This document shows positions 11,391 through 21,237 of a DNA stretch of 29,522 nucleotides, piece after piece (position 1 is the first letter of the stretch; every line of letters begins with the position of its first letter). The DNA comes from Syncephalis fuscata (lineage: Eukaryota; Zoopagomycota; Zoopagomycetes; Zoopagales; Piptocephalidaceae). The stretch covers positions 1-29,522 of the forward strand of contig JAHLTZ010000091.1 in the NCBI GenBank assembly GCA_025786725.1. The letters are read 5' to 3'. The notes under the pieces were generated by a model that was not told the DNA's origin, made no database searches, and saw only the letters and a list, made by a program, of their open reading frames with translations. A program made the translations under genes and the position numbers.

Positions 11391-12240
11391 TCAAAGCACA
11401 TTCAATGGCTTAATAGGTTGTTTATTATCAGTGTAATAACAATAGCAGAAACAACTAGTACTATTATTAAATGGGAAGATGTCTGTATTTATATGAACGC
11501 AACTAATAGTAGTATGTTAATAAATAAGAAATGCTACATTTATTTATTTAAACAAAGAAATACATAAATAATGATAGACTAGTACAAACCGGATGACTGT
11601 ACAGCATATTGTGGCCCTGTTCTTGCCAAATCTAAATATCTCTCAAATTTATATCTATTGAAGAGGGTCAGTAAACGAGATGAGCCACATGTGCCAATGA
11701 TGTTTGCTGCTTGACTACACCGCAATAAGTAGTGGTTGTCCAAACAACATTTGCTCTGCACCATCAGATATCAGATATCTTCAAGCGCAAACCTTATGTC
11801 GCCTCAACAGCCAGATACTCAGCAAGGCAACCTCGCAAACAAACACACGGTAAGCGTACCAATGTTACTATACAAAAGACCAATCAACTATGTGCAGACA
11901 AGCGCCTTCTACAGCATGCTGGAGTACACACTGCGTGATATATAGCTTCTAGAACACTGCATATCCAGTGCTTCATAGCCAAAAGGCACAACTGCATCGC
12001 ACCTCCCACGCCCGTTTACCGACCTTAGTACATGTAGCAGCAACCAGCAGTGATCTTGTAATCATTAGACGGCTAGCAAGTGCAAAGCATATTGGACAAC
12101 AAATGGCAGTAAGGGCGAATGAGTGTAGTGTATATCGAGTGGTAAAGAGTAGAAAGAGAAGATAAAGGTGCAGTGTTGGTTCGGAGGAGCGGTAAAGCCA
12201 GCTTATGTATTGTGATAGTTGTGGAAAATGTCGTAATAAA
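11391..12240. repeat. Diverged duplicated segment, copy 2, with a possible decayed minus-strand frame
   Basis: Collinear with 8301-9560 (see that entry for the shared blocks). On the minus strand 11764-11579 is open for 61 residues (including CLDNHYLLRCSQAANIIGTC and RYLDLARTGPQYAVQSSGLY). The matching part of copy 1 is broken by stops. That suggests a shared ancestral coding or transcribed segment that has decayed. I do not recognise the protein. Confidence 0.5.
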
Positions 12241-13200
12241 ACATGAGCCGTCTAAAACCGTCTATGACCAATGTACTACGCAATTGCTCTTAGTCTTCCG
12301 TATAAGCAGCTACAACCATTCCAGTAGAATCTTCAGTACATGTAACTATTAGTGTAATATGTAGTAAACCGTGTGTTTTTTTGTACACTTATTGCAAAAG
12401 AGTCTTTATTGCTGTCATTATATTGTCTGAACATTAATATTGGTAAGCTCTTTACAACGCGATAAGCTGATGGATTAAATCTAGATTACACGGCTTAACC
12501 GACTAAGCGTAAAAATGATCTATGCTAAACTTTACATGTAGCATAGCAAGTAAATCTGTCTATTTGGCAATATCAGTTATGGCTTTATTTCAAACAATGC
12601 CGATCATTTAGGCGGCACGCAAAGCAGCTAAATGGGACCAGTTTCAAGCTTGTAGCTACAGTAAATACCAATGGCTTATATGTTGAATACTAATGCAATC
12701 CATCTAATAAAATCTTTAAAGCAAATTGTTTTTGGCCAAGTTTATTATTGCTTTTAACTGTGTCGAATAGAGTAGCCAGCACTGTCTACGGCCACATGGT
12801 AAATATACGTACACTTTGTCCTTATGCTCAAGTAGCTATAGCGCAATACATGATTACTCTGCAATAAGCTATACGACACTTTTAAAGCACGTATACATAA
12901 CACCCATAGCAAATATCTATTTTGTAATAACAAGCTTTATTTGATATAATAGCTTATACCAGTTCATCGCTGGCCCGTTTGATACCATTGCAACATATCA
13001 GCACTGGAAAACAGCAAAAAGAGCACTAGCAGTGTAAGAAGGCTATTCTACTTGCGCGTTTGTGTGCAAAGAGTAAAAGAAGTGCTCAGAGCTAAACTTT
13101 GCAACAAACAGCTAACAAGGAACGTATAGCTTCTGCAAATAAAGCATAGCCATTAAGCATACAATAATATGGAGCAAATAAAATATCAAAAGTAATTGTG
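12241..13200. other. Gene-free spacer
   Basis: About 1 kb without an open frame of note. Short words such as GCTATA, AAAGC and TAAGCTAT recur in both orientations. They could be worn-down copies of the repeat units seen just downstream, but this is too degraded to call by eye. Confidence 0.4.
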
Positions 13201-13543
13201 TGAGTAGCAGCATTAAAGCTATAGTGCGCCTTGGAAAGGAATGACTAAGCGGAACGAGTCAAACTTGTCAATATTAAGCTGGCGTCAAGCTGACAGTAGT
13301 TATTGATGGCGCATAGTAACTGTACGGTAAAATAGCATAACAGCTATCAGCTATGTTAGTTAAAAGACAACTAGCTTTGTTAAAGCTATCGAGCATATAT
13401 GCATGAGCAGATAAGCAACTTGCGTGAACTTTTCTAATAATGGTGCTAGAACCAAACAGACAACAGTAATAGCTAGCGCGTATTTACTGGATAATAAAAC
13501 GAATATACAAAGTAAAAAGTATGGACAGCAGTGGTATAGCTAC
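13200..13543 (+). repeat. Degenerate tandem units of the dispersed repeat
   Basis: Immediately upstream of copy C are older pieces of the same sequence in the same orientation. GAGCATATATGCATGA at 13391 precedes a stretch ending GTGCTAGAACCAAACAGACA, and recurs 154 bp later at 13545 before the well-preserved unit. Another piece at about 13212 reads TTAAAGCTATAGTGC followed by a CGGAACGAG block, matching the middle of copies A and C. The element therefore seems to have grown or decayed as a tandem series. Confidence 0.55.
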
Positions 13544-13994
13544 TGAGCATATATGCATGATCAATGAGCGGAATTAGTCGGCATTTATTAGTAATAAAGC
13601 TAGAACAAAAATAAAAGTAGCATTGGATAGAGGAGGGCTAGGCGATTATAGAATAATATATAGAATGACAAATATACGGTGAGAAAGTATATAAAATGAT
13701 GTTAAAGCTATAGTGCATATAATGCAATGAGTAGACGGAATGGAGTGTAATGGAACATATAAACAATAAAATGCGTTTAATATATTGTAGAATGATATAT
13801 AGTAGTGTGTGACAGAATGGAAATGATATAAGTAAATGGTGGATATATGCATACTGGATAATAATCTATGATGATGGGTATTTGATGATTGATGTTATTC
13901 ACCACCTACCATCATGTTCAATAAATTGGATGTTATTAAAAATAGTCATTTGACCACCAAGCAAACAATAAGTGTGATGATGTGATAATTAAAC
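13544..13994 (+). repeat. Dispersed repeat family, copy C (left arm of an inverted pair)
   Basis: Positions 13544-13773 are identical to 7894-8123. The 3' portion reads TCACCACCTACCATCATGTT, then GTTATTAAAAATAGTCATTT, GACCACCAA, CAAACAATAA and GTGATGATGT. Copy D on the opposite strand carries the same sequence with only a few changes, so C and D make a long inverted pair about 2 kb apart around the F-box-like gene. Confidence 0.85.
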
Positions 13995-14159
13995 AAAACT
14001 CACCACTTGTCCCCATGTTCAATAGATTGAATGTGCAGTGCAATTACGCGAATGTTATTAAGCTTTATCATTTGACCCCAAATCACACTAAATGGCTAAT
14101 AAAATAAAAATGTTAAATGGCACACAATTATATTATATGATGCAGCTAAAGCTCTTTAT
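13995..14159 (+). repeat. Second repeat-end module downstream of the F-box-like gene
   Basis: Another copy of the terminal module: ACTCACCACTTGTCCC, ATGTTCAATAGATTGAATGT, CAATTACGCGAATGTTATTA, CATTTGACCCCAAATCACAC and AATGGCTAATA. Related modules occur at 16600-16735, 19020-19210 and 26780-26950. Here it abuts the 3' end of the F-box-like gene and probably supplies its 3' untranslated or termination region. Confidence 0.6.
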
Positions 14160-15372
14160 TTATAACATATACGCTTCGAATAAACCGGCTTCAGTCAGAC
14201 CCATTCGACAAAGAACAGTGCTTGAAATATGATATCTAAAATGCATGCTTTCTAAATCTTCAGTTGAGCAAAATGGTGATTTTCTTTCATAGAGAGTCAA
14301 AGACATATGTTCCTCGCTGTCTTCAATTGGTATGCTAGAAAGACACTGTGATGCATTATAGATAAGGCCAGTTTTCATATCAACAAAATAACTTTCACCA
14401 AATGCAGCATCGAGTACTGCACATAAAGGTCCAAGAAAAGGTGTAATTCTTTTGTAAAAGGAAAAATTAACTGAGCGTATGAAGTTTCCATTTTGAGCAT
14501 CTAGCACCTTGAATGATTCCAAGTTATGAACTATAATCAGCTTTTCGCTGTATAGTTTTGTAATGGTATTAATAAGCGTAAACCATACTAACTGTCCTTC
14601 TGTGGCACTTTTTATAGTAGAAACTGGCATTGGTGGTGTAAAGCAAATTGAATGCTTACTGATAAAGTATGCTTCATCGACATTGGAAATTTTATCCAGT
14701 GATTTTGATTTAAATTAAATAAACCAAATTGATAATGTTGTTGTATATTTATAATGCGTAAAATGATCCAGTCGTCCTGGATGTCCTCCAACTCTGGTCC
14801 TCTTTCTATATTGCTTCACTATTATTTCCAAGGTAGATAAGATTGGGGCGTTGTTGAGCAGCAATAGGCCACACTATAATGGCCTGTCGTCTGCTAATTT
14901 CTCGTCTTTCTGAAACTGCAGTCGTTGAGGAACTAGCAGAAGATTCATCTAAAGTGGCAAAGACTTTAGATTTATTATTTTTAATGTATAATGCTTTTAT
15001 TTTATCCATGTTTACTATTTAATGGTATTAGTAAACAATTTTTATAGTAATTAGTATTAATTGTTATTACTTACGTATTGAACCACTGAAAAATACAGGC
15101 TTTATATCGGCAAATGTTTCCAGATAAATATGAGTTACAACAAATTCGTGCGTCCCATAAACAGCGTAGATGGAAGGGTTGTAGCCAAGTAAAGGTTGTA
15201 AAACATTGGTCAAAATTTGTTTCCAGGGATGAGACCAGCCAGATATTGTTTGATAAACTGGCCGACAGGTTCCAGCAAAAGATGCGATTTGCAAATCGTT
15301 TATAAAGCAACATAATTGCAATATCACGTCAGAATTTTTGCAAAAACGTTCAGTACTAGAGTTCAACGACAT
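14160..15372 (-). CDS. F-box-like protein, probably with a broken frame
   Basis: Minus-strand model: exon 15372-15075, exon 15014-14806, a continuation to 14660, and exon 14591-14160. The N-terminus (residues 14-60, with LQLCCFINDLQIASFAGTCR then SHPWKQIL) has the spacing of an F-box: a helix, a 'FINDL..AS.AGTCR.VY' core and a closing 'PWKQ' segment. An F-box would recruit a substrate to an SCF ubiquitin ligase through Skp1. The rest has no WD40 or LRR pattern. Exon 2 is Ser-rich and then reads IIVWPIAAQQRPNLIYLGNN, but stops at TAG at 14808-14806. The downstream coding-like stretch (RGPELEDIQDDWIILRI) is in another frame. Either a frameshift or assembly error lies near 14806, or exon 1 splices directly to 14804 (phase fits) and exon 2 is skipped. 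The last intron (14659-14592, GTAAGC donor) keeps frame. The gene lies between inverted repeats. Confidence 0.5.
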
Positions 15373-15975
15373 GTTTGAGTAAAATTGATGTTAAAAACTG
15401 CTACTTGCTAGATAGCTGGAAATTTGTAGATGTGAATATAAGATTTGGATTACTGTAGACTAATTTACTTTATTTATAGTATAATTGTTTTATGATTGCG
15501 TATGCATATTGAGACTCTGTGAACATTGTTCTGGCCATTTATAAATAGAATATAAATTGCAGCGTCATTGTTCTCTCTTGTTTTTCAATAGGCTGCATAT
15601 TGAAACGTCATTGTTCTTCCTTTTTTGCCAACAAGCTGCATGTTGCAATAGCTTTGTTCTTATCTGCTTGTCAACAAGCTGCAGATTGCAATAGTTTTGT
15701 TCTTATCTACTTGTCAACAAGCTGCAGATTGTAATAGCTTTGTTCTTTTTATTTACATCATTATTATATTTGGTAATTATAAGCTATTAAGCTTTTTCAC
15801 ACTCAATAACTAGATTTGCATATTTTTTATTATATTCCAGTTGCTATTTTTGATTAACAACTTTTATTATCAGTAAACAATATTCAAATTTTTCTAATTT
15901 ATATTTTTATTCATTTAAATTTATTTATAATTGTTATTGTATTTTATAGTATCATTATAATTTATTACAAATAAT
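15373..15975. other. Upstream region of the F-box-like gene
   Basis: AT-rich spacer upstream of the minus-strand start at 15372. It contains the 43-bp tandem repeat listed separately. The remainder (15760-15975) is very T/A-rich with no open frame of note. Confidence 0.5.
15547..15752. repeat. 43-bp tandem repeat (minisatellite), about 4-5 units
   Basis: Units begin AAGCTGCA(G/T)(A/G)TTGCAATAG and continue TTTTGTTCTTATCTACTTGT before CAAC. Unit starts fall at 15590, 15633, 15676 and 15719, an exact 43-bp period. A more degenerate unit precedes at about 15547 and the last unit is cut short. The inner units are nearly identical and the outer ones drift, as expected of a tandem array growing from within. 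It lies 175-380 nt upstream of the F-box-like gene start. Confidence 0.9.
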
Positions 15976-16430
15976 AATATTTATTTAATCATTACATCAT
16001 CACATTTATTGTTTGTTTGGTGGTCAAATGACTATTTTTAATAACATTAACTCTATTGAACATGGTGATGGTGGTGAATGACATCACTCATCAAATAAGC
16101 ATCATCATAGACTTATTATCCAGTATGCATATATTCAATATACATATATATACTCTATTCACCTATATCATTCCCATTCTGTCCCACACTACTATATAAC
16201 ATTTTATAATATACTGAATACATTCTATTGTTTATATGTTCCATTACACTCCATTCAGTCTACTCATTACACTGTACACATTATAACTTCCATATTCTTA
16301 TTTATACTCTTCCAATTGTATATTCATATCATTTTAAATAGTTCTATTTATATTATGCACGCTTTATTATAGTTATATTCTGTCTAGCTCTAATTTTATT
16401 ATCTATACATTTTAGCTTATTTTCTCATAG
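15976..16430 (-). repeat. Dispersed repeat family, copy D (right arm of an inverted pair)
   Basis: Read on the minus strand it matches copy C: ATGGAACATATAAACAATAG, GTAGTGTGGGACAGAATGGG, ATATGCATACTGGATAATAA, CACCACCATCACCATGTTCA, TTATTAAAAATAGTCATTTG, ACCACCAAACAAACAATAAA. The inner arm (15980-16050) is the best-conserved part. It is inverted relative to copies A, B and C. Confidence 0.8.
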
Positions 16431-17404
16431 ACTTATATACACCGATAGAATGAATAATGTGAGTATTGCAAACTTATTACTTTATTAGAATGGTGTATTG
16501 AGTTTATTGATGCTAGTTAGTCACGATTTTAATAGTATTCAGTTTAAACCATGTTGTAATTATATAAAGTAATTATAGCTTATTTGTAATCTAATTATTG
16601 ATATTACTTGCCTTTCAATTTCATGCACAAATGTTATTAAACTTAATCGTCTAATCCCAAATCCACACTGACGTTTTAATATTTTGTTTATATTATTGTA
16701 ATAAGAATAACATAAATAAATAAACCATGAATGTTAGCGTTGAAATAGATAATGCGACTATAGTGATATTGAATATGACTAGTATTTAAAAACAATAAAG
16801 CTATTTCATTTTCAGAAATATCAGCAGCAATACATAGAGAATAAGCCAATGGTCAAAACAGAAGCGCAGTCCGATTCTGGTTTTATGTATAAATGGTAGT
16901 TTTGAATTTTTAATACGCATTTAAGCTTGTAAAGTACAGAGTTTCAAATTTCTGTATTTCTCATAGTAGTGTTTTATTCATTACACCATATGTGTGTATA
17001 TATATAAATGAAATAGTAGTCTTCTGTTATGTTTATAAAATAAAATCTATGTTAGCATAGCTATTTCAATTCTAATCACCCAAGATCAAGTTGAACCACC
17101 ATTTCTTTACATGGGCTGGCCCTAGTGGTACCAAGCTGGACCACCATCTTGAGGTGTTGTTTAACGCTGAACGTCACCTTATTGGCGTGGTTTCAATTTG
17201 GTTTTAACCTTTGGCCTTTGGCCGCTGTGACCTCATGCACTGGTTTCTCTACCTTTTTATTGTGTTGTGGATTCACTTTTTGGCTGCTGCTATTTCTAGT
17301 CCTTTGTTTCCATACATCCAACTTTTTTTCACGTTTTTGCACCGGTACTCATATATTTACAAAGCATTAACTGACAGCATATTTGGCGGTAGTATTGCCT
17401 TAAA
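16431..17404. other. Upstream region of the orphan membrane protein gene
   Basis: 16600-16735 carries a diverged repeat-end module (CAATTTCATGCACAAATGTT, ATTAAACTTAATCG, CTAATCCCAAATCCACACTG) in direct orientation. 16736-17080 is AT-rich with nothing recognised. 17080-17404 is less AT-rich and pyrimidine-rich, ending directly at the ATG of the next gene. Its 81-residue frame (17125-17370) is hydrophobic because of the pyrimidine-rich sequence and overlaps a likely promoter or 5'UTR; I do not call it a gene. Confidence 0.45.
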
Positions 17405-18388
17405 ATGAGCACATCACATCACAATAGCACTGCTAATCTATACCCGATGGATGCCTATGAGTATACAGAAGCATTGTCTGTTAATTTGAAAGATAGACAG
17501 GAGCAATTAAGATATATATGGGCTGAGCTTGTGGTTCATACTATTATGAGTTATGTCCAAGTGCACAACATTAACACAGCCCTTCGATTAGTTATAAAAC
17601 AGCCGCGAGCACTTACACGATGGTGTTGCTTAATACCTTCTGTTCTATGTATTGGCCTAACAATATTTACCATTATATTCGATTTGGGCAAAGCATTTTA
17701 TATGGATACGTCAGTACTTTATTTTGGATGGGCCATTCCCATTTCTATCATGTGCTACAGTATCATTTTGTTGCAAAAAGCATATATGTTGTCCCACAAA
17801 AGCCGTTGGATATTTGTAATAGGTATAACGCTAATTATACTACAAATGATAATTCCTGTTATGTTGTTAAACGTTACTGTTATTTTTTATCATGATTTAT
17901 ATCGCAGTGTCTTTTTTGACTATCCAAAGGGAGTGGTTTTAATCTGGTTATGCGTATCTATAGCTGCTAACCTATTCCTCTCGTCTGTGTTCAGTTACAT
18001 GGCCTATAAGCAATATCGTATATTCGGCTCTAAGACATGGAAGCGCCTAGCCAGTGATGGCATCCAATCCATGTGCCTTGTTATACTTTGTAATATAATC
18101 TGCACTGTCCTAATGTTTTTTAATAACTCCAGGATTCTCTTTACACTCCCCTATTTTATTTACTGGTAGGTTCAACCAATTATAATACTTTGCTTTATAT
18201 TTACGTAAAGCTATATTAGTTCAGTATGCTCGACTATTTTGATTAAAAACTGCCGTAAGACACGCGATATATTAAGTGAAACTAATCATCCAAAGACCGA
18301 AAAAATGCTTCAACTTTCGCAAATATTAACACCAGTGTATGGAGAGACAAATACTACAACCAACCAACCAACCATTTATATTGTATGA
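17405..18388 (+). CDS. Orphan polytopic membrane protein (6-7 transmembrane segments)
   Basis: Two exons, 17405-18165 and 18220-18388, give 309 residues. The N-terminus (1-72) is soluble-looking, with SYVQVHNINTALRLVIKQPR before the first membrane segment. Hydrophobic segments lie at about 73-93, 104-125, 134-162, 176-200, 219-239 and 245-265. The third is long enough that it might count as two. The tail of about 45 residues is basic then polar and ends in TTNQPTIYIV. There is no signal peptide. Loop residues such as YKQYRIFGSKTWKRL are basic, placing that loop in the cytosol by the positive-inside rule. The plan is compatible with a receptor-like 7TM protein of a fungal lineage-specific family, but no diagnostic GPCR motif is visible, so no function is assigned. 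The donor is GTAGGT and the join restores frame. Confidence 0.72.
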
Positions 18389-19416
18389 TAATCAATATGC
18401 CTATAATACTACAAAACGTGTCAGTATAGTAGGCAAGTGTCTGCAGGTGTTTAATCACACGGATTGGCACAAGGCCTTTGTTTATACGTATCCAACCAGC
18501 TAACATTGCATAAAAAATACACACATATTACATCATTCTGCATCTTTTAATATGCTTAAAACATATTGCAATCCTAAGAATAAATTATTTAGGTACTATA
18601 AATGATTGTATTTTGTTTGACATTGTTAATAAGCAATAGTGAATAGCCCATTGCTGTATCAATTTGCCATATGCATTCAGAATAATAAACAAATACCATA
18701 AATATTGACGACAATTACAGTTTATTTTTATATTTAATCAAATGGCAGCTTAACTATACTTTACTTATAATCAAAGAAAGTGGCTGTATGAACATTAAGT
18801 CGATTGCAGCGAGTATAACATATAGGCAAAATATCTTATTTATATTGATAAAGATATGAAATAGAATAAAAAAATAAAACTATCTTAAAACCTTAGCTTA
18901 CATCTTTCTTATTAGCCTCAATAATAAACAAAATACTATTGAATCGAGTGCGTAATTTATACTAAATTTATTTTTATTTAATAAACAAAGTATAAAAACA
19001 TTCTCAAACTTTGCTACTTTTGCCATTCAAGATAACGAATCTATGATAATAGCTATTTTGATCGCTGATATCATTTACCTTTTAATTTTATGTTCAATCG
19101 CACGAATGTTATAAATGTAGTCAGTTAACACCAGAGCATTTCAAATGTCTAATAGGCTGTTTACTATTAGCGTAGTAGTAATAAAATAAATAAATAACCA
19201 ACTACTTTCCATCTCTTTTTACCAATTTTTTGTAATTATTCGTATCGTACAATATGATACAGCTATAAGGACATTCAAGTCATAGTATTAAAACACTTTA
19301 AAACACATTATGATTACTTATTATTATTATTTAATACATTTAGAATCATCAATCAACGATAAAATAATAAAGCTTAGCACGATTATTTTACTTTAAAAGA
19401 TGCATTGCATTGTTTA
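18389..19416. other. Convergent intergenic region with diverged repeat fragments
   Basis: A 1-kb AT-rich spacer between the 3' ends of the membrane protein gene (+) and the PSD-like gene (-). 19020-19210 is a diverged member of the dispersed repeat: GAATCTATGATAATAGCTAT, TTTTATGTTCAATCGCACGA, AAATGTCTAATAGGCTGTTT, ACTATTAGCGTAGTAGTAAT. Another scrap at about 18668-18690 reads ATATGCATTCAGAATAATAA. No open frame is supported. Confidence 0.5.
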
Positions 19417-20681
19417 TTACATAAACACGCCCAGTTTTGATCTGACCGTAATGTAGGTCTCAGTTTGTTTTTCCAACGAGTTTTTCAATAGGTCATTATC
19501 AAACTTAACGTTGTCTGCAAGCATAACAATAGTGCTGCCACCGAATGCAAAGTATCCAACTTCATCTCCTGCCTTAATAGTTTGGCCCAAGCTTATGGTC
19601 AAGTGAATGCCGCCTACGCCGGTCGCGCCAATACAAACGTACTTTACTACTTGTCCATTTGGTCTTGTAATCTCGACAACGGTGCGCTTGTTCTCCGAAA
19701 AGACGCTAATTTCAGATCGGACAGCAATAGGATTGACGGTGTAGTATTCTCCTTTGATTTCGTGGATCGCCGTGACCGTTCCGCCAGTGGGCGAGTGGAA
19801 ACGATGATAGTCTTGTGGTGCCAGGCGGAATATAGCCACTGAAGGATTTTTCAAGCCAATGTTTTTGCTTTGGGTTGGTCCAAGCATTGCTTCAATTGAA
19901 AATGTTTTTCCTTTAATCCAGTACTGCTTAGCCTGCTGTACAGTAGGGAAAACAATAAAACGACAATCAGCAATCGATCTGACTATGTTTCCATTTGTTG
20001 GATCTTCCATCTTTCGGAATCTGTTTAAATCGAGTCGACGATAGAAGAACTGATTGAAGTTATAGTATTTTGGAGGAGGGAAAGGTTCTTCCATACGGGT
20101 AAGGCCATACATTTTTTGGAATTCATTAATAAACCCATATGACGCTGGAGAATTATAGTATACGCCTTGTTTGATTGAAAGCTTTTTCAATGCCTTACGG
20201 AAAAGATAAAGTTTGCTGACTGATGGGAGTTTATAGCCGACTACCAATGCGAATCGAACATTATCTGGCACGAATTCAATTTCTCTTTTGTTTGTCTTGC
20301 GATCTATTATGTAGTTTTCAATTTTTGGTACACTATTCACCATAACACTTTCAAAAAGCGTTTTAAGCTCAAAATCTTCGAAAAACGATGGTTCGATAGG
20401 CTTGACTATACACATAAACGTTTATAAAACATATTAATCTATTAATACACCGAATGTCATCATCTATAATAATAACACCTACCAACTTCAGTGCTAACTG
20501 GCATATCAAGGTTAAGATTAACATTTTCCTTAAAGACTGGACGGTCCCGTCCGTCAGCAACTTTTGGGGTTTGATTAATTGGCGCTGTTTTTTGACGGAG
20601 CATACCATTGAATTGATCACCAACGACCGTGGTCGTGGTAAGTGCTGAGAGAAGCAACAAAGTTAATCCGGCAAATTTCAT
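19417..20681 (-). CDS. Secreted phosphatidylserine decarboxylase-family protein
   Basis: Two exons on the minus strand, 20681-20483 and 20405-19417, give 395 residues. The PSD family makes phosphatidylethanolamine from phosphatidylserine with a pyruvoyl group produced by self-cleavage; relatives decarboxylate amino acids. Family hallmarks: an Asp in SIADCRFIVFPT (D213), the YHRFHSP motif (residues 266-272) with its catalytic His, and FGGST at 354-358, where Ser357 would form the pyruvoyl group. The usual phospholipid enzyme has LGST there. WIKGKTFSIEAMLG around 229-242 is also typical. Unusually, residues 1-21 (MKFAGLTLLLLSALTTTTVV) are a clear signal peptide, with likely cleavage before Asp-Gln, and no membrane anchor follows. 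This predicts a secreted or lumenal enzyme. The intron donor is GTAGGT and the acceptor TATAG. Function on phospholipid versus another carboxylated amine is open. Confidence 0.88.
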
Positions 20682-21237
20682 AATTGCAATAAAAGTGAAT
20701 ATTCGTAATAGCGATAATATAGTTTTAATACGTTATATCCAAAAAATCTATGCTTTTTAAAAAGCACGTTTGGTGCAAGCAGCGAAAATACGCTGTGAAT
20801 AATACACCGAGTATAGGAAAAGAGCGAGAGAGAGAAAAGGTAAGAAAGAAAAAGGACCAGAATGGAAGATAAGCTTTATTTAAGCTGTAAATATCGCTAG
20901 AACAATGGATCTGTAGCAAATGGAAAGTGCCACGAGATATAGGCATGGACTGTTGCCATATAGAGTCAATTGAAAAATTGTTTTACTGACAGGTAACATT
21001 TTAGTAACGGAGCCGCCACGTGATGCCAAATGGATCTTGAAAATAGATTAGCGGTCTTTAATTGGGCTTTACTCCGATACTTGCCGGCAAAGTCCACATG
21101 TCGTTTGTCCCCTTTCGTTTTGAGCATAAAGCATTCTCATTTAAAAATACAGATAGACATGGATATCACATGGTGGATATATAGGAATAGAAGCATAATT
21201 ATTTATAAATTCATATAACTATCCGATGGCTAGCAAT
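20682..21237. promoter_or_regulatory. Promoter region of the PSD-like gene
   Basis: 556 nt between two minus-strand genes, so it holds the 3' end of the M50B-like gene and the promoter of the PSD-like gene. 20816-20857 is a purine-rich run (GAGCGAGAGAGAGAAAAG, GAAAGAAAAAGG), i.e. a CT-rich tract on the transcribed gene's sense strand 135-180 nt upstream of its ATG, a common fungal promoter feature. No gene is seen. Confidence 0.45.

Noticed and set aside
17125-17370. 81-residue hydrophobic frame upstream of the orphan membrane protein
   Set aside because: The hydrophobicity follows from a pyrimidine-rich promoter-like tract; it ends 35 nt before a better-supported ATG.
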